Below, piece after piece: positions 28,258 to 35,852 of a DNA stretch of 64,000 nucleotides; position 1 is the first letter of the stretch, and each line of letters begins with the position of its first letter. The notes under the pieces were generated by a model. It was not told the origin of the DNA, ran no database searches, and was given only the letters and a program-made list of their open reading frames with translations. Source of the stretch: Desmonostoc muscorum FACHB-395 (GTDB lineage Bacteria > Cyanobacteriota > Cyanobacteriia > Cyanobacteriales > Nostocaceae); NCBI RefSeq assembly GCF_014698035.1, contig NZ_JACJSF010000030.1, forward strand, positions 25,817 through 89,816. The letters are read 5' to 3'. The position numbers and the translations under genes are program-made.

Positions 28258-28818
28258 GTGATTTATCCTTTGCTCATCCCAGTTGTATTAATATCATTTC
28301 TGTTTGAAGATACGCCTATAAGACTGATGCAAAACTACAGGCTATAGAGGCAATTCATAAATTGCCCCTACATAAACAAAGCGTAGCCTCACATAAAATC
28401 TTTATATTGTTATAAGTTTAATTATTTATGGTTCAAGTTGTTGCTTGTCTGGGGTGTCCATATCATTCAAGAGCGGATCAAGATAGCATTTTTTCTGCTA
28501 AAACTATAATGACGTTAGGTTATATTGGTTGAGATAATACTGCTAAATTACCTCCAAAGTTTGATACTAAAATAATTAAAACTTATATTTCGTATGCGAA
28601 GCTTAGTAAGCAAGTAAGCAACTATATTGCTTCCTCAATATTGTTTATCAGTATTGAACGAAGTTCAAGGATGTCGAAAAAATAAAATGCCCAGATGTTT
28701 CAAATAAATTTTTAACCAAACTCCGATATTTTGGCGTTTTCGCCCGGAGTGCGAAAGCTAGCTTATAGCATTTTATTATTTTTATATACTTCAAAATTTA
28801 TTTGAGAAAAAGCAGCTT
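28258..28818. other. Intergenic region, promoter of receiver-kinase gene
   Basis: 561 bp with no gene. A short palindromic unit (GGCAATTCATAAATTGCCCC, about 28351-28370) related to the 1315-1354 palindrome is present. An imperfect inverted repeat around 28675-28780 (AAAATGC, GCATTTTAT) may fold in RNA. Confidence 0.45.
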
Positions 28819-30045
28819 ATGAACGTGAACAGTATTTTATCAAATACTCAGACAACAGAGACAGTTAGGATTCTGGTTGTTGAGGATGAATATATCCTGG
28901 CTATGAATTTACAAGAAACTTTAGAATTGCTAGGATACACTGTTTCAGATATTGCTGATTCCGCAGAAACAGCAATTGAGAAAGCTGCTGAATTACTCCC
29001 AAACTTGGTTTTGATGGATATCCAGTTACAGGGTGAGATGGACGGTATTCATGCGGCGGAACTAATCTGGAATCGTTTTCAAATCCCTATTGTCTACATC
29101 ACTGGACATTCTGACAAAAGCACGGTGGATCGCGCTAAATTGACATTTGCTTTTGGTTACATTCTCAAACCTATCAAAGAACAACAACTTTATGTTGCCA
29201 TTCAAACAGCACTCAATTGCTATCAACGGGAGCAATTATCACAATTGCAACGGCTAAACCAGTTTAAAGAGGATTTTTTAGCAACCACTTCTCATGAAAT
29301 GAGAATGCCATTAAAGAATATCAAAATGACAATCTCCGTGCTAGAAAATATTCTTCAGCGAGAAGGCATTTTCAATTCAGAATTACTTTCTCCATTTGAG
29401 TCTGTAGCTGGCTACCTAACTATTCTGCGTCAACAGTGTGAAGAAGGGCTAGATTTAGTGAACAATCTGCTGTCTATGCAAATGATTGATACAGATGTCT
29501 ATCCATTAGAAATAAGTTCATTTAAACTTCAAGACTGGCTTCCGCATTTAGCCTTGTATTTTCGAGAACGCGCTCGATCTCAGCAACAGATTTTCCAGGT
29601 TAGCATCCCTCAAAACTTACCACCGATAGTTACCGACTTAGCTCTTCTGTCTAAAATTGTCTCAGAGTTACTCAACAACGCTTGCAAATATTCTCCTCCC
29701 GATGAAGAGATTCAATTAACTGTCCAGATCATCTATTTCACCAAAAATTTAATTAATGAAGATGCTCAATCTGGTATAGAAATCAATTCTCAAATACCCT
29801 TCTTTGAAATTAAAATTAGCAATTCTGGTGTAATAATCCCTCAAAAATATCAATCTCGAATATTTGATCCATTTTACCGGATTCCTGAAAACGATTTCTG
29901 GAAAAATGGCGGTACAGGATTGGGCTTGGCATTAGTTAAGAAGCTTGTAGAATATCTCCAAGGCACAATAGAATTTACCAGTACTCAAGGTTGGACAAGA
30001 TTCACAATTATACTACCATTAAGCCTGTCAAATTTATCAGCTTAA
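28819..30045 (+). CDS. Receiver-histidine kinase (response regulator fused to kinase)
   Basis: Cytoplasmic protein of 408 residues. The receiver (about 15-130) has the acidic pair VVEDE, phospho-acceptor Asp67 (LMDIQLQGEMDG), Thr/Ser in YITGHS and Lys in LKP. It is followed by HisKA with His159 (TTSHEMRMPLKN) and a HATPase domain (N box ELLNNACKYSPP, G box GGTGLGLALVKKL). Such N-terminal-receiver kinases act as intermediates in multi-step phosphorelays, receiving phosphate from another hybrid kinase. No sensory domain is fused. Genes around it do not reveal the partner; it sits between the intact peptidase gene and its decayed copy. Confidence 0.88.
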   Translation: MNVNSILSNTQTTETVRILVVEDEYILAMNLQETLELLGYTVSDIADSAETAIEKAAELLPNLVLMDIQLQGEMDGIHAAELIWNRFQIPIVYITGHSDKSTVDRAKLTFAFGYILKPIKEQQLYVAIQTALNCYQREQLSQLQRLNQFKEDFLATTSHEMRMPLKNIKMTISVLENILQREGIFNSELLSPFESVAGYLTILRQQCEEGLDLVNNLLSMQMIDTDVYPLEISSFKLQDWLPHLALYFRERARSQQQIFQVSIPQNLPPIVTDLALLSKIVSELLNNACKYSPPDEEIQLTVQIIYFTKNLINEDAQSGIEINSQIPFFEIKISNSGVIIPQKYQSRIFDPFYRIPENDFWKNGGTGLGLALVKKLVEYLQGTIEFTSTQGWTRFTIILPLSLSNLSA

Positions 30046-30124
30046 GCGAATATTATCTTTATCTCTATACAGTTCTTAAGATACAGAAATGAGATAAATA
30101 ATTAACCACATAGGTTTCAGCATA

Positions 30125-30403
30125 ATTTTGTGAGTTCAGTTGTGATATAACTGCGAGTGTGCGATCGCTCTTGTGTTGTGTAGCGCTGAAAATTCAACTT
30201 TTGGATATGGGTTAACAGTCTGTCAGCAGACACTTGCGGCGCACTGTCAACTTCCTTTAACTCTGGGTGTGGTTGGGGTGTTTCCACTGGAATGCTCTCA
30301 ACAATTTCTGGTGAGGGACGCTGTTCAAAAAAGTACTACCTCTGCTACCCACCACTGCAACTGCCATCAGCACCAACAGCATCAGCCAAATCCATTTTTT
30401 CAT
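30125..30403 (-). pseudogene. Decayed copy of the M28 peptidase 5' end
   Basis: The segment matches codons 1-92 of the 27202-28257 gene (MKKWIWLMLLVLMAVAV, then IVESIPVETPQP, QVSADRLLTHIQKLNFQRYT and YITTEL), including a short identical stretch (GTGATTTATCCTT) just before the start. A single-base deletion near codon 24-25 shifts the frame and the remaining 260 codons are missing. It is a partial duplication that has lost function. Confidence 0.9.
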
Positions 30404-30537
30404 GTGATTTATCCTTGGCTTTCAGACTTAGGGTAGCGCAAATTCCCAGGTATAACTTTTCACGATTGCTAGGAAGGGTTTAATATTTTGGTTTCTTAAA
30501 TTCTTAGATAAACCTGCAAATTTACTTTGCAATCAGC

Positions 30538-30936
30538 TTAATTGTCTATTTTAATACAATTTTCTTTTATCCAATCTGCTGTCGATTCTTGAGTCTCTTG
30601 AGAGATTGAAAGTCTTTTTATCATTAATACAACTTCTTCTTCTGGCACTTCTAAAGAATACCCATTCAATATCAGAAAGGTAGCCATCGAAACAAAAGCT
30701 ACCCTTTTATTGCCATCTATAAATGCATGATTTTTTACAAATGCAAAAGCATAAGCAGCAGCTAACTCAAAAACAGTTGGTGTAGGTTCACCATAAGCAA
30801 ATAAATTTTTAGGTCTATCTAAACTAGCTAAAAGCAGATTTCTATCTCTTATACCTGGAAGTCCGCCGTGTTCTGCTAGTTGTTCTTCGTGCATAGCTTT
30901 AATGACAGCCTCACTCAACCAAAAAATATCATTCAC
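30538..30936 (-). CDS. doc: Doc-type (Fic fold) toxin
   Basis: Protein of 132 residues with the Fic/Doc core HAFIDGNKRVA. Upstream are IRDRNLLLASLDRP and a helical FELAAAYAFAFVKNHAF segment typical of death-on-curing toxins. Doc phosphorylates elongation factor Tu and stops translation. All key residues of the core (His, Asp, Asn, Lys, Arg) are present, so the toxin looks intact. The start codon overlaps the stop of the preceding gene by 4 bp (ATGA), which indicates a toxin-antitoxin operon with the antitoxin first. Confidence 0.88.
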   Translation of the reverse strand: MNDIFWLSEAVIKAMHEEQLAEHGGLPGIRDRNLLLASLDRPKNLFAYGEPTPTVFELAAAYAFAFVKNHAFIDGNKRVAFVSMATFLILNGYSLEVPEEEVVLMIKRLSISQETQESTADWIKENCIKIDN

Positions 30937-31148
30937 TCAGCTAGCTCACGAAGTGCATTCCTATACTTACTACTTACTTTTTGATAAGCTTCCATAGCCT
31001 TTTCAAATTCAAATTTTTCAGGTCTAGTTTGAGCATTAATAGAATGTTTTACAACTAAAAGTACCCCCTTCTTATTATGTCTAAATTTTAGACTTTGAAA
31101 AGATGGTATCAATTTGTTTTTAATTTTACGAAGTCTCAAGGTTTCCAT
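30933..31148 (-). CDS. Putative antitoxin of the Doc pair, diverged AbrB/MazE type
   Basis: Protein of 71 residues when started at METLRLRKIKNKL (31148). The N-terminus resembles the first strand of AbrB/MazE antitoxins (LRLRKIGNSLG pattern), and the end FEFEKAMEAYQKVSSKYRNALRELAE region matches their conserved toxin-binding tail. The middle, normally the swapped-hairpin DNA-binding part, is short and basic and does not fit well. It overlaps the Doc gene by 4 bp. It may still neutralise the toxin through its tail while having lost normal operator binding; this is inference. Confidence 0.6.
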   Translation of the reverse strand: METLRLRKIKNKLIPSFQSLKFRHNKKGVLLVVKHSINAQTRPEKFEFEKAMEAYQKVSSKYRNALRELAE

Positions 31149-31597
31149 GATAAACAAAGCTAGTGATTATGGCTTTAATCTATTTGTCCTAAGCTCAATA
31201 TACCTTATCTAATTAGGTAAGGTCACTTTAGTTAAATTGCTTAAGAAATAAGCAAGGATTAATGAGATTATTTTTAACTCTATTGCAAATAAACTCCTAT
31301 TACTGACATGATGCAGCCGTCCTGGTATATGTGGCACTTAACCTTATGCTAGTTTAAAATTTACGCTCGTATAGTAAATTATACGAGTGTTTACATCTAG
31401 GTTTTCTTACTTTTTCTTTCCTAAAGTAAATATCAAGTTTGACAACTTGTCTTTTGACAGCGATCGCAACTTTACGTAAAGTGCCGCACTAGAGGAGTGC
31501 TGAGTACTAAGTAAAGAAGAAAAGAATTTCTTATTACTTCTTCAAAATCTTTATTTTGACACTCAGGACTCATGACTCAGAACTCAGGACTTTTTTT
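31149..31597. other. Intergenic region upstream of the TauE/SafE-type gene
   Basis: 449 bp, no gene found. Direct repeats of the ACTCAGGACT/GACTCAGAACT type at 31560-31591 lie right before the start codon. A palindromic TATACGAG/CTCGTATA pair occurs at about 31364-31388. Confidence 0.45.
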
Positions 31598-32845
31598 ATG
31601 GTAGATTTGTTGCTGATCTCAATCCTGGGGTTCCTGGGGAGTTTTGGGCACTGTTTTGGGATGTGTGGCCCTTTAACAGTGGCATTTTCCCTATCTCATC
31701 AGCCGAAAGGGACATCACCCTTAGAAAAGCCGAACACTTGGCGACAACAATTAAAATTTCATCTTTTGCTAAACCTGGGGCGGATGTTGAGCTATGCTCT
31801 AGTCGGTGCTGGCATTGGGGCGTTAGGTTCTGTATTGCTGCAAAGTGGACAGCTAGCGGGTATTGGCAGCGACTTTCGGCACTGGATGGCAATTTTGACT
31901 GGTGTGATGCTGATTTGGTTTGGCTTAGGACAAGTAAAACCCGATTTGCTCCCGCGCATTCCCGTGCTACATCCCCTATTACAAGGTAGGCTACACGATC
32001 GCCTCAGCACAGGAATGGTTAAGCTTTCCTTTAAAACCAAATGGTGGACACCAATACTTTTGGGGATGACTTGGGGTTTAATGCCCTGTGGTTTCCTGTA
32101 TGCTGCCCAAATCAAAGCCGTTGAAACTGGCAATTTATGGATGGGTGGGGCAACTATGCTGGCTTTTGGACTGGGAACCCTACCCACGATGCTAGGTGTA
32201 GGCATCTCTACATCGTTGGTAAGTAAAGACAAGCGCAGTCAGTTATTTCGATTAGGCGGTTGGGTGACACTCACCATTGGCATCATTACCCTGCTACGGA
32301 CTGGTGACACAATGGTAGATTACACCGGACACGCTGCTTTATTCTGCTTAATATTGGCGTTAATTGCGCGTCCTATTAGTGGGTTGTGGGCTTCACCATT
32401 GCGTTATCGCCGCGCCTTGGGGGTGGGATCTTTTGTGCTTTCTGTGGTTCACACCTTTCACATGATAGAACACTCATTGCAATGGAATTTTGCCGCCTTT
32501 TCTTTTATGCCGCCAGAATTCCAGTGGGGTATGGCTGCGGGTGCTGTAGCATTAGTATTAATGTCCCCCGCCGCTTTAACGAGTTGGGAATCGTTGCAGA
32601 AATCTTTGGGCAAGCGTTGGCGACAGATTCATCTATTGGGTGTGCCAGCCTTGCTCTTGAGTGCTATTCATGCTGTGTTGATTGGTTCCCATTACCTGGG
32701 TTCCTTGCAATCAACTTGGGGAAATAACTTAGCGGCAGTACTGATGGGAATTATTACCCTCAGTGTCTTACTAGTGCGTTCGCGTTTTTTTTGGTCAAAG
32801 TTAGCCGTAGAAAAGTTTTATGTCCCCCCAACAAAATCGCGGTAA
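31598..32845 (+). CDS. TauE/SafE (DsbD-like) membrane protein with C-terminal membrane domain
   Basis: Integral membrane protein of 415 residues from ATG 31598. The first half has the conserved motif SFGHCFGMCGPLTVA and WGLMPCGFLYAA, typical of the DsbD_2/SafE branch of TauE-like proteins used in heavy-metal or cytochrome maturation functions. The second half adds about five more membrane helices with histidine-containing segments (VVHTFHMIEHSLQW and LLSAIHAVLIGSHYLG), reminiscent of a ferric-reductase-like or haem-binding domain. An in-frame ATG 42 bp upstream is possible, but the conserved MVDLLL start fits better. The last 26 bp overlap the next gene, so the two are translationally linked. 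Confidence 0.72.
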   Translation: MVDLLLISILGFLGSFGHCFGMCGPLTVAFSLSHQPKGTSPLEKPNTWRQQLKFHLLLNLGRMLSYALVGAGIGALGSVLLQSGQLAGIGSDFRHWMAILTGVMLIWFGLGQVKPDLLPRIPVLHPLLQGRLHDRLSTGMVKLSFKTKWWTPILLGMTWGLMPCGFLYAAQIKAVETGNLWMGGATMLAFGLGTLPTMLGVGISTSLVSKDKRSQLFRLGGWVTLTIGIITLLRTGDTMVDYTGHAALFCLILALIARPISGLWASPLRYRRALGVGSFVLSVVHTFHMIEHSLQWNFAAFSFMPPEFQWGMAAGAVALVLMSPAALTSWESLQKSLGKRWRQIHLLGVPALLLSAIHAVLIGSHYLGSLQSTWGNNLAAVLMGIITLSVLLVRSRFFWSKLAVEKFYVPPTKSR

Positions 32846-33521
32846 ATTATCCTTGTTCTCTGGCTCAATCCCAACGAGTCAAAAACAGAGGCATCAACTA
32901 CTCAAAGGCATTTTTTGGAAGAGTCAAGGAACAATAAAGTATTTATTATTCCTGAGTTTCTTAGTTATATCAGTCACTAATCCTTACCCTGCATCTGCTC
33001 ATAAGGTGGAAGTTGCTGGAGATGTTGGTGGCACACTCCACATTGAGCCAAATGATAATCCTCGGGCTGGAGAACCCTCCCAAGTCTGGTTTGCGCTTAC
33101 CCGCAGAGGCGGAAGGGTTATTCCCCTGTCACAGTGTAATTGTCGGTTGGCTGTTTATGCTGAACCTTATGCAACCGGAGAGCCTGCACTGCTGGAACCA
33201 CGGTTAGAAGCTGTAGCAGCCGAACGTTATCAAGGTATTCCAGGTACAGAAATTACCTTTCCTAAACCAGGTATTTATGAGTTGCAACTAAATGGTAAAC
33301 CAGTCTCTGGGGCAAGATTCAAACCTTTTAAGTTCAAATTTGAAGTTACTGTCGCAGGCGGTTCTACACAAAACACACAAATTCAGCGAGATGTCAATGG
33401 TGATTTAGTAGAGGGTGAATCTCAGAAATTACCAATTTGGGCGATCGCACTGCCAATCTTCGGATTTATCGGCATCTTAGTTGTAGTACTGCGAAACATG
33501 AGAGGAGGGAGTGGGGAGTAG
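32820..33521 (+). CDS. Exported beta-sandwich-like protein with predicted N-terminal histidine after cleavage
   Basis: Protein of 233 residues. A long signal sequence (hydrophobic YLLFLSFLVISV) ends PYPASA, which predicts a mature protein beginning HKVEVAGDVGG. An N-terminal His followed later by other His/Cys residues (HIEPND; SQCNC) resembles the histidine brace of copper proteins such as CopC. The body is beta-rich, and one C-terminal membrane segment (IWAIALPIFGFIGILVVVL) anchors it. The start lies inside the preceding TauE/SafE-type gene (26-bp overlap), so both proteins probably work together in the envelope. Copper handling is a guess from the predicted N-terminus and partner. Confidence 0.6.
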   Translation: MSPQQNRGKLSLFSGSIPTSQKQRHQLLKGIFWKSQGTIKYLLFLSFLVISVTNPYPASAHKVEVAGDVGGTLHIEPNDNPRAGEPSQVWFALTRRGGRVIPLSQCNCRLAVYAEPYATGEPALLEPRLEAVAAERYQGIPGTEITFPKPGIYELQLNGKPVSGARFKPFKFKFEVTVAGGSTQNTQIQRDVNGDLVEGESQKLPIWAIALPIFGFIGILVVVLRNMRGGSGE

Positions 33522-33652
33522 GGAGCAGGGGAGGCAGGGGAAGCAGGGGAGGTAGGAAGACAAGGGGACAAGGGGACAAGAGGTGAGAACTTGAAACAAG
33601 TCTTTCTCCTTGTCCCCAAGTCCTCTTCCCAATTCCCCATTTCCTACTTATG
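33512..33652. repeat. Dispersed CCTTGTCCCC repeat, copy C
   Basis: Invariant core at 33580-33605 between GGGGACAAGG and CCTTGTCCCC units. It begins inside the last codons of the preceding gene and runs to the galE stop, so it separates two convergent genes. Confidence 0.8.
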
Positions 33653-34642
33653 TCGTTTCTGATGCCACTGCCACGCATGAGCGACAATATCTTCGATGGA
33701 TGGGTACTGAGGTTGCCAGCCTAAGATTGTTCTGGCTTTCTCGCTAGTGCCAATGAGAATTGGGGGATCTCCGGGACGGCGATCGCGCTCTTCTACTGGT
33801 ATCGAAGTTCCTGTCACTTGTTCGGCGGCTGCAATTACTTCTCTGACAGAGAAGCCGCTACCATTGCCCAAATTGAAAACTTCGCTATCGCCACCTTTTA
33901 ATAAATATTCCAATCCCAAAATATGGGCATCTGCTAAGTCATTAACATGAATATAATCACGAATACAAGTACCATCTGGTGTGGGGTAATCGGTGCCGAA
34001 AATTGAGATAGACTCTCGTTTGCCTAAAGCTGTCATCAGCACCAAGGGAATCAAATGGGTTTCTGGGTTGTGATCCTCGCCGAGTAAGCCATTGGGATTA
34101 GCACCAGCAGCATTAAAATAGCGGAAACGCACTGATTGAAAACCGTAAGCAATATCAAAATCAGAAAGAATCCGCTCTACCATTAGCTTTGTAGTGCCAT
34201 AAGGATTAATCGGATTTTGAGGATGGTTTTCTGGAATCGGTACAAATTCTGGCACGCCGTAGGTAGCACAGGTAGAAGAAAAGACAAATTTCTTTACAGA
34301 TGCTGTCAGCATCGCCTCTAACAGGGTCAAAGTACCAACAACGTTATTGCGGTAGTATTTAGCCGGGTCAGTCACTGATTCTCCTACGTAGGCGTAGGCC
34401 GAAAAGTGCATCACAGCAGCAATATCGCGGGTTTTAAATAGGTGATCTAGCAAGGCGCGATCGCCTGTATCCCCTACTACCAGTTCTACCTGTAAAATCT
34501 TTTCTACCAGGTCACGATGCCCATAGACCAGATTATCAAGGATGACAACGTTATAACCCGCTTGCTTCAAAGCTAGCACCGTATGAGAACCAATGTATCC
34601 AGCTCCCCCTGTTACCAAAATGGTAGGTTTTCCAGACGACAT
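33644..34642 (-). CDS. galE: UDP-glucose 4-epimerase
   Basis: NAD-dependent enzyme of 332 residues that interconverts UDP-glucose and UDP-galactose for polysaccharides and glycolipids. The extended short-chain dehydrogenase fold is clear: TGGAGYIGSH at residues 11-20 (NAD binding), the Ser-Thr before the catalytic Tyr (FSSTCATYG), YGTTK with catalytic Tyr and Lys, then RYFNAAGA, DGTCIRDYIHV and NLGNGSGFSV. The length is normal. It stands alone, so it probably serves several pathways, including galactolipid and envelope sugar synthesis. Confidence 0.95.
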   Translation of the reverse strand: MSSGKPTILVTGGAGYIGSHTVLALKQAGYNVVILDNLVYGHRDLVEKILQVELVVGDTGDRALLDHLFKTRDIAAVMHFSAYAYVGESVTDPAKYYRNNVVGTLTLLEAMLTASVKKFVFSSTCATYGVPEFVPIPENHPQNPINPYGTTKLMVERILSDFDIAYGFQSVRFRYFNAAGANPNGLLGEDHNPETHLIPLVLMTALGKRESISIFGTDYPTPDGTCIRDYIHVNDLADAHILGLEYLLKGGDSEVFNLGNGSGFSVREVIAAAEQVTGTSIPVEERDRRPGDPPILIGTSEKARTILGWQPQYPSIEDIVAHAWQWHQKRHK

Positions 34643-35022
34643 AGTTTTTCCTTTTAAGTGGATTACTCAATTAATTTAGTTTACCGGTGCCACATTACTC
34701 TTCTGGAAAATTATAAATAATAGACGCAGTGTTAAAAATTTGAACTAAAATCACTACGACGGTAGTCTTTGGGTGTGAGGTTTGAAGTATTTTAAGTCAA
34801 ACAGTACGATTACAATTTGACAATAAAATAAATCCATTTCCCGAAACCTCTAGGTTGACCCTTATGGGTGACGCTTCTAGCGTTGCGGCTAAGAAGTCAC
34901 TAGTTGTTTTATACAGGGAAACCATGCAGGACAGTTCCTCCTGGGGCATAAAAACCTCTAGTCAAGTGGACTGTCTTACCACCACACTGGCTCACCGCAC
35001 CAGAAAATTTGAGAGTTAATCT
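34643..35022 (+). other. Leader region of the 35023 membrane gene, possibly structured
   Basis: 380 bp. The last 180 bp (34843-35022) have GC-richer, stem-forming sequence unlike ordinary gaps here: CAGGACAGTTCCTCCTG forms a stem, and AACCTCTAG occurs twice (near 34848 and 34958). A 31-codon frame (34924-35019) ends 3 bp before the next gene. No known riboswitch class was recognised. Confidence 0.4.
34924..35019 (+). CDS. Possible 31-residue leader peptide or small protein
   Basis: Starts ATG at 34924 after GGGAAACC and stops 3 bp before the next start. Sequence MQDSSSWGIKTSSQVDCL followed by a basic tail (HRTRKFES). I do not recognise it. The close spacing suggests coupling to the following membrane gene. 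It may instead be a chance frame inside a structured RNA leader. Confidence 0.25.
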   Translation: MQDSSSWGIKTSSQVDCLTTTLAHRTRKFES

Positions 35023-35676
35023 ATGTTTCTATTGCTAAGCCGGGTACTGCTGTGGCTGCTGATTGGCACTATCGTATATTCTTTGTTCCAGCGATTTTAT
35101 CCCTCTGGAACTTTTGTAGGGCGATTAATCTTAGTCGTTATCTTGGTAATCGTAGCCCTTTCATTTCTTAACCCCAGTGAACCAGCTGTGGCATCTTTGT
35201 GGAGAATGCTATCTTTTCCACTCAAGCCTCTGGGGGCCTCTGTTTTACTGATGATTTTGGCTGCTCAAAAAATTAAAGGAGGTGGAATCGAAAAACCAGG
35301 AGGATACTTGATAGGTTGGGCACTGACGATTTTGCTGTTGGCAAGTACACCAGCAGTCGCCTATTTCCTTTATCGCGCACCTCTAGCAATGACAGGTGAA
35401 ACATCTGTAGCATCTGCTGTATCAACATCTGGGACACTGGTGGCATTAGGGCAACCAAACACCACAGCAAACATCTCAGATGTAAGGGGGGATAGCATTA
35501 TTTCTTATAATCTGAGAGTGCCTCCCTACCTATTACAAGGAAATCCTCAAGATATTCGCACACGCGGTTTACGACTTGAAGACTTTGTACCAAATTCGGA
35601 AACGTTGCAATTAACAACAAGAACTTGGGAAAGTTATCTCGTTGAAATTTACAGGTTCTTGCGTGTTCAACGGTAA
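35023..35676 (+). CDS. Polytopic membrane protein, unrecognised
   Basis: Protein of 217 residues. The first 125 residues contain about four hydrophobic segments (LLSRVLLWLLIGTIVYSLF; FVGRLILVVILVIVALSFL; LKPLGASVLLMILAA; LIGWALTILLLASTPAVAYF). The last 90 residues are polar. The membrane part resembles the N-terminus of cyanobacterial YdcF/SanA-like proteins, but the DUF218 catalytic domain is absent, so it could be a truncated or shortened relative. Confidence in any specific function is low; that it is a real membrane protein is likely. Confidence 0.5.
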   Translation: MFLLLSRVLLWLLIGTIVYSLFQRFYPSGTFVGRLILVVILVIVALSFLNPSEPAVASLWRMLSFPLKPLGASVLLMILAAQKIKGGGIEKPGGYLIGWALTILLLASTPAVAYFLYRAPLAMTGETSVASAVSTSGTLVALGQPNTTANISDVRGDSIISYNLRVPPYLLQGNPQDIRTRGLRLEDFVPNSETLQLTTRTWESYLVEIYRFLRVQR

Positions 35677-35852
35677 TAAAGTAAAAAAAAATGGGTAAAG
35701 GGTAAAGGGTAAAGGGCAAAGGGCAAAGGGTTGAATTAGTTAGCCACTGTCCCCAAATAGGTTTTTCCCTTCCCCATTCCCCATTCCCTGTACATAGCTG
35801 CTTGCTTGGGCTAGCAGTTAATCTAGGATGATAAAGTTGCAAAATTGCTTTA

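Noticed and set aside
34843..35022. 6S RNA, RNase P RNA or known riboswitch
   Set aside because: The conserved blocks of these RNAs as I know them are not present.
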